Shown: positions 10,991 through 22,607 of the stretch, in pieces | Layout of the letters: every line of letters begins with the position of its first letter | Numbering within the stretch: position 1 is the first letter of the stretch | NCBI GenBank assembly: GCA_942159475.1 | Contig: OW804099.1 | Coordinates: 11,605,146 to 11,669,145 of the forward strand | From: Sthenelais limicola | Lineage: Eukaryota > Annelida > Polychaeta > Phyllodocida > Sigalionidae | Length of the DNA: 64,000 nucleotides | Direction of reading: 5' to 3' | Position numbers and translations under genes: made by a program | Notes under the pieces: generated by a model | The model's input: only the letters and a program-made list of their open reading frames with translations | What the model was told of the DNA's origin: nothing | The model's database searches: none

Positions 10991-11851
10991 TCAAGATGAA
11001 GAGAAGGCAGATAGAGATGCAGCAATTCGTTTCTCAATTCTATATTTCAATGGAGGGCAGACGTAGTCCAGGGCACAAAGAGATTTCCAATCTCCTGCAA
11101 CCTTGATATCTTCCAATGGCATCCCCATCAAATGGAGATACGTAGCCGCACCACGACGCAACAAATGCATTCCAACATTCTTGGAAATGCATGCTGCTTT
11201 GATCCACCTCTTTAGCATAGACAAGGCTGTAGAATACGGCACAGGAACACCATTCCTAGCAATGATATAATCAGCAGATGATCCAGAAAAACGATGCCAC
11301 AAGATGTTGACCCAATTTACCAAGCACAGGTCACCTCCACATCTAGCCACAGGGATACGGACAGTCCTCTCACCATATTGAATCGTCTTGGAAGAAGTAA
11401 CCATTATTTCGAGGCTCCAATCATGAAATTCCACGTCCTTTCTACAAAGCAAATGTGTGTCTGGCGGAACTGAAAAAATATGGCATTTTCCCAGCATTTA
11501 TCCCTCGATATTTTCCCAGCTAAAGGCAAAAACCACTCCCACCCATACCAAAAGTTTGTTGTCATCACTAAGATTCACTTGTTGAAACATGGCCGACAGG
11601 TCTTCAGGTAATAAAGGATCTTTAGCTGAAACTTTAGCACCCAATTGTCTTTTTGCACCAGCCAAAACAATGCCCACAGCAAAGTCCTCACGTAGATGGA
11701 CACCTTCATGCATTTTTGATAAATAATTAATGGCCGAAATCATATTATTAATTGATGAATAAGCCATAGTGTCTATCATACATGTGATATTCACATACAT
11801 GTGATATTTACATTCATGTGATATCCATGTACATGTGATATTTATATACAT
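10991..11851 (-). pseudogene. Tyrosine recombinase (DIRS/Ngaro- or Crypton-like) with in-frame stop
   Basis: Two ORFs in the same frame are separated only by TAA at 11498-11500. The upstream part (to 11851) resembles the helical core-binding domain, ending WVGVVFAFSW. The downstream part holds the catalytic domain with HLLRRGAATYLHLMGM (the H-x-x-R box), the following GDWKS block, and a Tyr in LDYV as nucleophile candidate. The first ~30 residues of the upstream ORF are translated ACATGT minisatellite, so the true N-terminus is lost. The catalytic pattern matches eukaryotic YR retrotransposons and Cryptons. It is inactive as it stands because of the stop and the missing N-terminus. Confidence 0.75.
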
Positions 11852-11966
11852 GTGATATTTACATACATGTGATATTTATATACATGTGATATTCACATAC
11901 ATGTGATATTTACATACATGTAATATATACATACATGTTATATTCAAATACATGTGATATTCACAT
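11768..11966. repeat. ACATGT-rich minisatellite, left block
   Basis: About 11 tandem copies of a 17-18 bp unit, TACATGTGATATTTACATA with variants. Each unit contains the palindrome ACATGT. It overlaps the 5' end of the recombinase ORF and resumes at 13019-13408. Confidence 0.9.
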
Positions 11967-13018
11967 TTATTTCACCCTCGATATGCTGAGCCCATAGAAA
12001 TAACATAGGCTCTAAATATTGTTTAGCTGGTCAGTAACTGATGTGATATTGCCTACGGGCAATACACAGTTGACCTAGTTTCTAGTGTTTTGATTGCATA
12101 AAATCATTTTTTCTGGGTCATGTTAAAAGTAGTTCCGACACAAAGAAGAATTCTGCTAGAATCTGTGCATAATATGCTTTGGGTTACATCCAGGAGACAG
12201 TAATATCCCTAAAATGACCTATGATGAATCCAGTCAGAGTTAAAACATCCATATTTCCTTCGAGAGATTCATTCATTCACTTGGGTAGGTGGCCGCCATG
12301 TTGCTTCAGAACCGTCACATGTTTTGCCATTCAAATCGACAATCCAAGGTATTTTTTAGTCTTCTACAGTGAAATCTTCCCATAGTAGAATATACATGTT
12401 TTATTCTTGGTCGTTGATGAAGATTAATTGAATGACAAGCGATGTAAAGGATGTAAAAAGCCAATTCCCCTTCGGTATGCGCAAAGAACGCCAACTCTTG
12501 GTACACTGTGTGCATGCGTGATTTCTGCTCTTCCAGACCTTCTTGGAGGCTACAGGAGTACTTATTTAATTATTTATTCCTCAAAATCGCTGTAGTTAAT
12601 GTTAATTTAACATTATCTAAGTGTCTTGGTTGAAATAGAAATAGAAAAAACATCGAATTCATGGTTTCGTGATGATCTATGTTATGCGCAGAGTTGTCAG
12701 GCCATTTCACGTCAGTTAGAACATCGGCGTATGAATACATAACCTTGAGGTGAGGCCTTCTTTGAGGCTATCCCTTGGATTGAAGCGAATCAAGTGGAAA
12801 AATATGAAGGTATTGCGTTTATAATAAATATTTTTTCGTTCAAATGGCCGTAATTCAGCATTATTTAACATTTTGAAGTCTGTAGGGTGAAATAAACACA
12901 GAACAACCCTTGAATTCTCGGCGTCAAGAATATTCACCCATGACGGTCACAGGGCTACTGCCCCTTGACCGTCATCGGTGAATATTCACTCCCGCTTCGA
13001 ATTCCGGGTAGTTCTGTC
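11967..13018. other. Noncoding insert in the minisatellite with a large imperfect palindrome
   Basis: I see no gene. About 12537-12665 and 12767-12915 are diverged tandem copies (shared CTTCTTTGAGGCTA and GTTAATTTAACATT-like phrases). An imperfect palindrome spans about 12897-13017, with a strong inner hairpin at 12926-12987 (arms GAATATTCACC and GGTGAATATTC plus TGACGGTCA/TGACCGTCA). The flanking ACATGT blocks suggest this whole stretch inserted into one array. Confidence 0.6.
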
Positions 13019-13408
13019 TATACATGTGATATTTACATACATGTGATATTCAAATACATGAGATTCAATTCAATTCAAATATTCTTTTATTGTCTGATTG
13101 GTACAGAAATATGTGGTAGGCCAATTCTGGCGTGCCAGTTCTTCCTATGGATGCCACGCATCACATACATGTGATATTTACATACATGTGATATTTACAT
13201 ACATGTGATATCCATGTACATGTGATATGTATATACATGTGATATTTACATACATGTGATATGTATATACATGTGATATTCACATACATGTGATATCCAT
13301 GTACATGTGGTATCCATGTACATGTGGTATCCATGTACATGCGATATTTACATACATGTGATATTCACATACATGTGATATTCACATACATGTGATATCC
13401 ATGTACAT
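13019..13408. repeat. ACATGT-rich minisatellite, right block
   Basis: Continues the 17-18 bp unit CATACATGTGATATTTA in about 18 copies, interrupted at 13060-13160 by unique sequence. Variants with TCCATGTACATGTGATA are interspersed. Confidence 0.9.
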
Positions 13409-13822
13409 GGAACACCTTGGCCCCGGAGAACCAAAACATTAAGACGATTAAGGAATTTAAAACTTTCCTTTACCAGGGATATACCCTAGATTAAGGCATA
13501 CAATAATAATAATTTAAATGTTGTGTACATAGTATTTTAACCCATAATTGATGGGTCGGAGATGTACTAGAGTAAAATTATAATTAATAATTATAAGACA
13601 ATAAGAGTAACAAAATATGTAATTTTCAGTCAGTTATATCTGACAGAATGTTTATCATGGGTGACTTTACAGGTGAATTAAATGGTTAAACTAACACCAG
13701 AAATATTAAAAATGGGTTCCGATTAGATTACCAAAATCTTTGTATAAAATGTAAAAAGCAACTTCAACAAATAGATTTAAATCTTAGTGTTTAATATCAC
13801 ACAATAAATGTGTTGTTTTTTT
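13409..13822. other. AT-rich noncoding stretch
   Basis: No credible ORF, RNA or recognised repeat. Confidence 0.5.
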
Positions 13823-14046
13823 TTAAGCAAATGTACAGTTGGCAGCTCTACACCAATTGGAAATTCGGCTAGATTAGGCTGAACAATGGTGAAAACTGGG
13901 TATATCAAAGTATGTGGTATCACATTGATTTAGAGTAGCAATTCTGTTAAGTGAAACTGCATTTTGAAGCTCATTTTTGGTCTTGAATTTTGGTTATTTG
14001 AGAGAATTGGTGAAGGTGAATTGTACACTTTCTGAAGATCTGACCC
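13823..14046. mobile_element. Short inverted-repeat element (MITE), family 1 copy 2, degraded
   Basis: The right end keeps GTACACTTTCTGAAGATCTG, the inverted terminus of the family. The left terminus is worn, starting near AAATGTACAGTTGGCAGCTC. Internal phrases match the copies at 8563 and 40793. Confidence 0.7.
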
Positions 14047-14278
14047 AAATGCTGTAGATACTAGAGTGGAAAGGGGTAAATTCTGTCTTGTTCACTCTCT
14101 TTTACACTATAATATGTATCACTTTACCCTCCTGTTGCTTGAGCATGCGCTCTGTGTATGTAACCTTTGGGTTTGTTGGGTTTGGGTTGAATTATTGTAT
14201 TTGAAAGGATTTTGTTTTGTAAATTGAAGAATAGATATAGATTAATTAGGGATTATACCACTCTGGTTATGGCATGAG
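14047..14278. other. Noncoding stretch
   Basis: No gene or recognised repeat seen. Confidence 0.4.
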
Positions 14279-14337
14279 AATGGTGTACGATCCCATATAC
14301 CCACGAGGCCGCAGGGTATATGGGATCGTGCACCATT
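14279..14337. repeat. Near-perfect hairpin with 24-nt arms
   Basis: Left arm 14279-14302 and right arm 14314-14337 are reverse complements apart from one mismatch (core GATCCCATATACCC). The 11-nt loop is ACGAGGCCGCA. Similar hairpins with GGCC-containing or short loops lie at 20052-20178 and 21541-21600. Confidence 0.9.
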
Positions 14338-15671
14338 TGAATGGGTCAGATCCCATACAAATAGAGAACATTACAAAACCATTACATTACACAAAACAAC
14401 AAGCTATTATTTTACTAACCTTTCTGTTGTACGCACCATAATTTATATTATATTAAGAACTGGGCATGTGTGGAACTCACATGCAGTTCCAAACACAACC
14501 ACTTGTAGGTGGCAGGAAGTTCTCACTGAGTCAAGTGTGACAGGTTTGAGTGGTTGCATTCGGGAAGCCAATGTTGTCTCATTGAATTAAATGTGGTAGG
14601 CTTGACACCATGGTATATGGGCTCATATTGCACTGAAAATATCAACCAAATCATACCTGATGACCAAATCAGACCTGATGACACCATAGTATATGGCCTC
14701 ATATTGCATTCGAAATAAACCCAAAATCTGACCCAGAATGGACTAAGTGATGTAATAATATAGCTGGTGGATGTATCATGTATATAGCTTTTTAACAGGC
14801 AACACCAGAGACCATCCTTGAAGGACAGAGTGCTTTCTTGTTTAATGCATTTAAATATGATATCAGCCTGAATTAAATAAAAAGACATTAATAATTCATA
14901 TGACTAAATACCAGGAAAAAGGTCATGGCTGTGTGAGGAACAGTGCCTTCTTATTCCTCTAAATAGGAATATTAGTTTCGTTAAAAATGTGTGACTGTTT
15001 TATACAACTCTCTTTGTCTGTATATATAATGTATTATATGTGTAATATCATTTTAATCAAAACAACTTTTTCAAAGAGCATGAGGACCAATTATTTTGTG
15101 ATCAATTTTATCATTGAATTATTGAATAAAAACATTAAATGTATAATAAGCTACTCATTCTCATAGTTCTTCCTGACAATTTACTGAACCATTCATTAAC
15201 TGACTCAAGTGAAAAGCCCTGTGGGATGACTCTTTCACCCAGCATAGATGAATAAATAGTAATAACAAAATCAATATTTAATAAAATAATGTCCCTTTTG
15301 AATCATTCACACTTACATTTATTCATATTCTTGTTATTTTCCAGAATTTAGAAGAGAATATCTGTGTAATAAAATACATTTTTACATTTGTCTCTCTCTA
15401 TCATATACCCCACACCAACCTCTGAAATACTGCATAATATGCCCTTTTTGTAAATTTTCATCAAATCAGTTTATTACCTCAGGACAGCAGGAATAATGCT
15501 TGTGTAATCTTATTTACAAGATGAATCTTATTTACTTGGTCATGGCAACGCACGAAATATAACTGCATCTTGTCAGTCATGCGTCTTTCTTTATACAAAT
15601 AATAATTGTTAAACTGTTTCAGCCAATAAAATATTTAAAAAAAAAAAGTAATGACCCCCGAAAAACTGTCT
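14338..15671. other. AT-rich noncoding stretch with a short internal duplication
   Basis: Two copies of a phrase containing ATATGG-CTCATATTGCA occur at about 14610-14650 and 14685-14720. The downstream flank of the tRNA-like sequence carries a TTTTT run on the minus strand near 15661. No protein gene is supported. Confidence 0.5.
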
Positions 15672-15742
15672 TCCTCAACCGGGAATCGAACCACGGATCT
15701 CCCGCAATGCGCGCGGACATGCTACCATTACACCACCGAGGT
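15672..15742 (-). tRNA. tRNA-like sequence, anticodon position GCA (Cys), probable pseudogene or SINE head
   Basis: The 71-nt minus-strand sequence folds as a cloverleaf. The acceptor pairs except at position 1-72. Box A is TGGTGTAATGG and box B is a perfect GGTTCGATTCC. The anticodon stem TCCGC/GCGGG encloses the 7-nt loop GCGCATT. Read by position the anticodon is GCA (Cys), but position 33 is C instead of the near-universal U. Two T-stem pairs (positions 50-64 and 51-63) are mismatched. A TTTTT Pol III terminator follows about 9 nt downstream. It is probably a tRNA pseudogene or the head of a tRNA-derived SINE, though the promoter boxes are intact enough for transcription. Confidence 0.65.
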
Positions 15743-16269
15743 TGACTGATTCTCAAAGGCCACCACTGTAACCAGATTCCACACTCTAGGCCACTACACT
15801 TGTAATAAGTGACAGTCATTATTTCACATTCTGTACACACAACTTGTGTTGTTATAAGGACACAAAATGAACCGTTCATTACACATTTTAACTTTTATGT
15901 GTTATACATGGTCATGCCATTTTGATATATTGATTTCATAGAGAAATAATGAGTAATGTATGGTACATAGGTCACTGTCAAATCTCACCTTTACACAAAC
16001 ATGTTGACCTATTCTGCCATGAGAAAATATATATACATACACTTTATAGAAGAACTGGAAACATTATCAGCACACTACTGCCCCTGTGTGGAAGATTTGA
16101 ACACTATCTTTCACATTGTATCACATCTCATTCAACCAACCGGAAGTAGATCGACGATGACTGTCACCGATATTGATGTATAGAGAGTTGTGCCACCTAG
16201 TGGCAACTATGGGATTTACATCTCTGAGGGCTGTCATTGTACATGTGCAGTTATTAATGTAGGATTTGT
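15743..16269. other. Noncoding stretch
   Basis: No supported gene; the short ORFs have no recognisable domains. Confidence 0.4.
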
Positions 16270-17880
16270 GTAACCGCCATCTTGTCAGATATAAATTAGA
16301 GACTTGTATAGCCGCCATCTTGTCAGAGACAAATTAGAGACTTGCATGGCCACTATCTTTTCTCTTGATGCTCATGGAACATTTGGCTTTGTATGTCCAC
16401 CATCTTGTATCTTTATTCACAAAGAATTATGGGAGGTGTATATCAGAGTGAGGCTCAATAGGGGACTTGTATATCCACCATCTTGTATCTTGATTCACAT
16501 GGAATTATGGGAGTTGTATATCAGAGTAAAGCTCAATAGGGGACTTGCATGTCCACCATCTTGTATCATGGTTCACATGGAATTATGGGAGTTGTATATC
16601 AGAATAAGGCTCAATACGGGACTTGCATGTCCACCATCTTGTATCATGGTTCACATGGAATTATGGGAGTTGTATATCAGAGTAAGGCTCAATAGGGGAT
16701 GTGTATGTCTGCCATCTTGTATCTTGGTTCACATGGAATTATGGGAGTTGTATATCAGAGTAAGGCTCCATAGGGGACTTGTATGTCTGCCATCTTGTAT
16801 CTTGGTTCACATGGAATTATGGGAGTTGTATGTTAGAGTAAGGCTCAATAGGGGACTTGTATGTCCGCATTTTTTTTTTCCACATGGAATTATGGGAGTT
16901 GTATGTCAGAGCAAGGCTCAATATGGGACTTGTATGTCAACCATCTTGTATCTTGGTTCACATGGAATTATGGGAGTTGTATGTCAGAGTAAGTGTAAGA
17001 AAGCTACCTTACTTAGCTACCTTAAAGAGATAAACCACTGTCATATGCACTGCTGCAGGCGGGAGTTCAAAGAACTAATGCATGAAAAATAGGGAGTGAC
17101 AATAATTTTTTCAAACTTTGTCTTGAGAAAGAAGGTGGTTGGGGGATAACAAAAAGCAAAAAAAATGGATCTCAGCATATTTTTTTTTCATTCTAGAGAC
17201 CACCAAAGTTTAGTATTGAAGTATGGGGGGAAAATGGATATTTTCTCAGTTTTTCCAAGATTTCAGACAGACAAATAAAATTTTTTAGTTGAAATGTCTT
17301 CTTAACATAGCCACTATACAGGTTTATCCTCATGCATGACAGAACAGGGTATCAACATATTTTGAAAGATATTATTTAGCATTAAAAATCTTCAATATTC
17401 CTGTTTTTAACTCATTGGGATGCAGATTCAGTTGTATAACTTTTTAAAAAAGTGGGTGACCCCCATTTTTTATTGCTTGAAAGGGTAAAGCAATATGATA
17501 GCTATGTCTATAGAGATTTCTAGGAAAATGTTATTTTAAGGGGTTTTTTTATACTGAAAAAACGAAAAAAATCCTTTTCTCATAGACTTCTATAGTGAAC
17601 AACCCTAAATTTCAGGGCTCCCTGAAATGAAAACTAACCTGGTGACATATTGTTTTTATTGGCTTTTTGAATTCACATAACCTTGTTCTTTCATGGGGCA
17701 AAGTTTAAACAAAATGTTATTTTCAGTTTTTTTCCCAGTTGAACTGTGGTTTATCTCTTTAATTAGCTCTGAGACTTAATTAGCTACCTTGAGGACTTTT
17801 ATTTCCGACATCTCGTAGCTTGGAACTACTGGAAATTATAGTTGTATGTCAGAGTAAGGCTCAATAGGGGACTTTTATGC
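16270..17880. repeat. 78-bp tandem array interrupted by a short transposon
   Basis: About nine copies of a 78-bp unit with the recognisable phrase CACATGGAATTATGGGAGTT run from 16270 to about 17000. A further diverged copy is at 17795-17880. Because 78 is a multiple of three, one frame stays open for 262 codons (16304-17092) as a 26-residue repeat. I treat this as fortuitous. The TTAA element at 17026-17758 is inserted near the end of the array. Confidence 0.9.
17026..17758 (+). mobile_element. TTAA-flanked short inverted-repeat transposon, copy 1
   Basis: 733 bp with termini AGAGATAAACCAC and GTGGTTTATCTCT, flanked on both sides by TTAA (17022-17025 and 17759-17762). TTAA target duplication is the hallmark of piggyBac and Kolobok superfamilies. 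No transposase ORF is present. A second copy in the opposite orientation is at 60915-61588. The insertion splits the 78-bp array, which gives an empty-site reference. Confidence 0.9.
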
Positions 17881-17996
17881 TAATGAATCAGTGTATAAAA
17901 GATCAATGTCAACTTTTTCTACCACATATGATTGATGGGAAATGTATAAAATATACCTGAATGAAGAGAAGATGTCTCCACACATGGGGGGAGTGA

Positions 17997-18090
17997 AATG
18001 GGTCAGTGACTAATGGGGTCAGTGACTAATGGGGTCAGTGACTAATGGGGTCAGTGAATAATGGGGTCAGTGAATAATGGGGTCAGTGAA
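17997..18090. repeat. 16-bp tandem repeat
   Basis: Six tandem copies of GGGGTCAGTGACTAAT, with late copies reading GTGAATAAT. The flank upstream (17921-18000) resembles 34024-34110, so both are probably copies of one dispersed repeat. Confidence 0.9.
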
Positions 18091-20051
18091 TAGATGGAAT
18101 ATACAGGGACTTTAAAAACCTCTGCCTCAAGGGCTGTGGTGCATGTACAATTGGTTTGGAGAAAAATACGTTCATCATCAATAGAAGATCTATGCATACA
18201 CTGAATTATGTATCAACGTTCTTCATATATAAATGCAGGTTCTTGATGCAATACAAAATAGCAAAAATAATCCCAAACTGCAGTTTTTTTAGCAAATCTT
18301 GCGGAGCTTAATCTATGTACCATGTTGTACACTTTCTCCTGGCTGCATCCATCAGAGAACCATGTTGGTGTCTTTATGAAGTCTAACACACTGGCTGCAC
18401 TCCAGGGGCTTGTTTCATAACTAATAACAGATCTCCCTTAATCGTTATGAAGAGAGATTTGTTTAACGGAAGAAATTACCATCATCCGCTAAAGTGTTGC
18501 AGAACTAGCTCCACTAAAAATAATTCGGTTGATCCCTGTTACACTCCGCTCGCTCCTGTTAGCCCCCGTTAAGGCCCCCACTGCTAACAGGGGACAGTAT
18601 TTCACCATGACACAATAGCAGAGAACAAGTGACGTTGTGACGTTGCCAATCCATTGTCGCACATGGAAAAAGGCCATGCAGTATTTACGATATGAGAACA
18701 CTGAAAACACCAGCTTGCAATAACCATGTCTGAGCATGCAATAACCAACATGTCTGAACATGCACTATCCCTCTCTGAACATGCACTAACCATGATGCCT
18801 GACAAGTATATTTCCCCTGTCTTTGATGCTAGCCTTGCTAAAGTTTACAGACTTGGAAAGTTTACCATGCATTCACCTGTTGGACCATGATTTTACTATT
18901 ATTCTTAAATGAAATTGGTAAAATAATGACTTTACTTGGAAGTCTTTCATATAATATACACAGCACTCTTTGAAAGATAGTGGCCCTCACAGTTTGCAAC
19001 CTGATATTAAGGGATGTGGTTGAATCTCCCAATGGTCATTTATTGGTAGTCCATGAAATGAACTGGCCTCACATGTGTTACTTTATGACCCACCCAGCTT
19101 AGGAAAAAGATCGTAATCAATAATTGATATTCAAACATATTTCAGTACTCTAGATTCATATAGGTCATGTTTTATCCATCATTTTGTTAGTTTCAGCGTC
19201 TTGATTATTTTAAGTGGAAATATAGGGGAGGACAAAAATAGGAACAAGCCTCATTCCCCTGAGAATTAAAGGCTCAATTGATTCAGTCATAGGGGGTTGA
19301 TAATTACAGTGCTCTAATCCTTAAAAACAAAGTATACATTTTAAAGTTGTCATTTTAGTTTTAAATGAGCCTAGTAATTACCAACGATTATATGCATGTT
19401 ATCCTGTCTTGTTGACAGAAAAACTTTATTTATTATGTTTCCGACCATGACTCCTCAGTGTATGACCCAACCCCTCAGAGTGCTCATTGTTGAAATTTGA
19501 GTGAACTAAGGTAGGCTACGATTCCATAGCTTTGGATTCATGGTAGTGACTACTTTTAAAATTGTTATCACCTATCGACAGCCCGACATTTGCTCCCAAG
19601 TGGACCCAAGACCCATCTTTGTAGAGCATCCAAAACACTGTTTACAGTTTGTATAACAGTGATTTCCCTTCCAGTATAGACATCATTCTATACCTAGTAA
19701 TTAATCAAACCCATGATTAATTATTTTCAATCCTTATTTGAATTGAAATGGGTTATTTCCCATTAAGATCCCTGATCTGCCGGATGAGCCCATCAAAGGG
19801 GCGAAACCATGTAGTGCCAAACACCATCAGTGATGGTGGAGGGGCCCTCCCAACCTGTTGATACCTAGCTAAGTAACCAAGCTAATAACACCAATAATAA
19901 ATAACACCTTTTTATTTTTGGTCCATCAATTATATACAGTTGTGGAATATGGGGCCTACATCAATTATTAATTTGGAAAAATAATTTGATTGTAATATCC
20001 AAGGGTGTTTCTGACATCACACCTGGATACCTGTGCACCTGTCTATTATAG
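18091..20051. other. Noncoding stretch
   Basis: No supported coding or RNA gene. A small hairpin (CCTGTTAGC/GCTAACAGG) lies at about 18557-18595. The rest is AT-rich unique-looking sequence. Confidence 0.5.
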
Positions 20052-20178
20052 CAATAGACAACAAGGATTTTAGCGTGAGAACTGTCTGTACTCCCATAGA
20101 CGTCCCAAGGCCGAAGGCCGAGGGACGTCTATGGGAGTACAGACAGTTCTCACGCTAAATCCGAGTTGTATATTGATT
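20052..20178. repeat. Long hairpin with 38-nt perfect inner arms
   Basis: The inner arms (20069-20106 and 20122-20158) are perfect reverse complements with core ACTGTCTGTACTCCCATAGA around a 15-nt loop AAGGCCGAAGGCCGA. Pairing continues imperfectly to about 20052 and 20178. The transcript or cruciform would be very stable. Confidence 0.95.
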
Positions 20179-20179
20179 T

Positions 20180-21540
20180 TAGTCCGTGATGGAACACCGT
20201 GGTGGCGCCACTAGACCAACGCGGTCTGTAGTATAATAAGTGCACGCGAAATCTTACCCAAAATGGACTAAGACGTCATAGACCGCAGCGAGGTTGAACA
20301 GACTGTCGCCAAGTGAGGGTTCCAATCCTCATTACATGGTAGCAGTACTGAAGGGAGAGGAGGTTGTTATAGATTCGTCGCATTTATTTATTAAATGGTT
20401 ACCCTAAAACCATCGATTATTTCTCATCATTTTGTTATGACAGTTAACACTTGTAATAATAATTAACATGCTGCAGCTTCAAAAGTTTTTGCTCTTGTTT
20501 AAATAATATTTTTGAAACATCGTTACAATTTCAAAGGTTTTAATTTAAAAAATATCAGTTTTTCAATGGTGTTACGGAAATATATAACAAGGCTTGTTTT
20601 GCTAGACTAGGAGCATGTTGAGATCCAAAAATGTCTGTGTCTATGTGTGTGGGTGGGGGGGGGGGTTCCCCATGGAAATCTGTTGAACAAATATTCATTT
20701 CATTTGAGATGAATGAATATACCTTTTAGTTCCTGTATTTTAAGGATATTTTACAGAATCGGCCAGTTCTAAGTTTAAACATATGAAAGATCAGATATGC
20801 CTTCTAAGGTCTTGAGAAATCAAATTACATTCATGTACTGAGATCCATATTTTTTAAAACTTCCTAAAAAGTCGTCAGATATCTGACCATTTATAGTCAT
20901 CAAATTAAAAACCTCTTTTCTGATTCCTTTTGTTCATCAACATTTTACCTTCAATGTGTTTTAGACCATCATACAAACCCTAGAAATAACATTTTCCCTC
21001 TTTAATTTTTCGAAGTTTCGGAACACTGAATATCTAATATAGGTATTAAACTGAAAAATTTCTCAGGGCAACCAGAAATTCTGGCGGGCAACCTGATTTT
21101 GTCAGTAGCTTGCCCGGTGGGGCAACCTATTTTTATTCCTTAGGATTAAGATTAGGATAGGTTTGATTTCTGAGCTTATTGATGGATCAATAGAGTCAAT
21201 GGCACTGTATAGAATTGATAATGTTCTTGCTTTATCAAAAACAAGTAAAAAAATGTCTTGAACTTCATTGAAATGAAGTGAAATTGCCAGTATTGGTGCA
21301 AATAAAATAATCTGCACATAATCCCAAAGAAGAATAAAAGCCGTTTCAAATGTTGTATTGGAAAGAACCCTACTTCCATAGGATTATTATGAAAATCAGT
21401 AAAGAAAAAAGTTTGAGTGATTTTAAGGGCCATATGTTTTCGAAATTCATTTCCCTGTGACACATCACATATAGTGATGTTATTGCACCTGATTGAGACG
21501 TGTGATGAGCTAAATAAAGGATTGCTGGCTCGATGGCCTG
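20180..21540. other. AT-rich noncoding stretch
   Basis: Contains a GT/G-rich run near 20640-20665. No gene supported on either strand. Confidence 0.5.
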
Positions 21541-21600
21541 ATCCATTACACCCCCAATAACCACACTCGTACCTCGTGTGGTTATTGGGGTTAATGGATG
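21541..21600. repeat. Hairpin with ~26-nt arms next to the LTR element
   Basis: Arms 21541-21567 and 21575-21600 are reverse complements with small mismatches (core CCCCAATAACCACAC/GTGTGGTTATTGGGG). The 7-nt loop is TCGTACC or close. It ends 56 bp from the LTR element. Confidence 0.9.
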
Positions 21601-21656
21601 GCCATCTTCTCCAGCAATGCTTTATTCAGTAATTATTGTCTAATCAGAGTACCTAT

Positions 21657-22148
21657 TGTAGTGAATCTGTGTCGCAGGTTCGTTTCCCTTGGCGTATCCG
21701 AAGCTTATCAATCGAGAGTTTATATAGAACAAAAGGAACAAAGGCAGGCGCTACCTGTTCACTTGGGTTTTATTGTGAGGTTTCGGAACTGGCATCAGTT
21801 CGCATCAGACCTGACTAGACTGTGGACTTCGGATTACCTGGCCAGCCAGGTAACCCTCATCCAAAGGTGTCTATCAGACCTATACATCAACAGTCAACAA
21901 TTCACAATGAGCGGTATAAGTAACACTATCCACACTGAGAGGTTTATCATGGCCTCTACAGCTTACATTAAATGGTAGAAACCCAGGTCGTGGTTACTAT
22001 CGACCAACAGCTGGCTGCTGTTAAATATATAAAAGGCGACAGGCAAAACATATGATTTAGACTAAAAAGTCCCGCGGACCAGTAGTGACCACTGGGGAGG
22101 TTCGGACGAACTAACCCTCAGCGGCCACCTACACCCAATATCACCACA
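21657..22148 (-). repeat. 3' LTR of the Ty3/Gypsy element
   Basis: 492 bp, starting TGTGGTG and ending CACTACA on the sense strand. It matches 32769-33260 except at one base (GCGG versus GCAG near 21915). On the sense strand an AATAAA signal and TATA-like boxes are present as in the 5' LTR. Confidence 0.97.
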
Positions 22149-22168
22149 ATACCCCCTTTTTTCTTTTA
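22149..22168 (-). promoter_or_regulatory. Polypurine tract for plus-strand priming
   Basis: Sense-strand AAAAGAAAAAAGGGGG followed by TAT directly abuts the 3' LTR. Position and composition are classical for second-strand initiation. Confidence 0.85.
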
Positions 22169-22607
22169 AGAGTTTGAAAAGAAAAATCTTAAAAACTCGA
22201 CAGGGTAAGAAAAAGTAAAAGTCTACAAGTAGGAGCATAAAGTGTGTCCTCTCTACAATGAACAAATAAATCAATCTTATGAAAACTTCAGGAATCGACA
22301 AATAGGAGCATTCTGTGTCCTAACTAATGTGAACAATTATCCGAAGTAAGAAAGAAAATTTATGAAAAACCTTTTCACGTTTGACAGGCAGGAGCATATA
22401 GTGTCCTCACTAACAAGCAAACAATCTGTTCTACAGAACTTATTTTATGAAAAAGGTTATCACTTTCATTATTGTAGACTTCACGTAAATGTCGGCGCCA
22501 CACACCAGGGTCATGATCCGAGGATCCAGGGCATCCGAACAGCATCCGAGGTGGTTAAATCAGGTCGAAGGGCGGTCCAGTCATCATCGTCCATGCGTTT
22601 CCTCCGT

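Noticed and set aside
11768..13408. Possible CRISPR-like array of ACATGT repeats
   Set aside because: Units are contiguous without unique spacers, and the context is a eukaryotic genome; it is a minisatellite.
16304..17092. 262-codon ORF with a 26-residue repeat
   Set aside because: The 78-bp tandem unit is a multiple of three, so an open frame is expected by chance; the end of the ORF runs into the inserted TTAA element.
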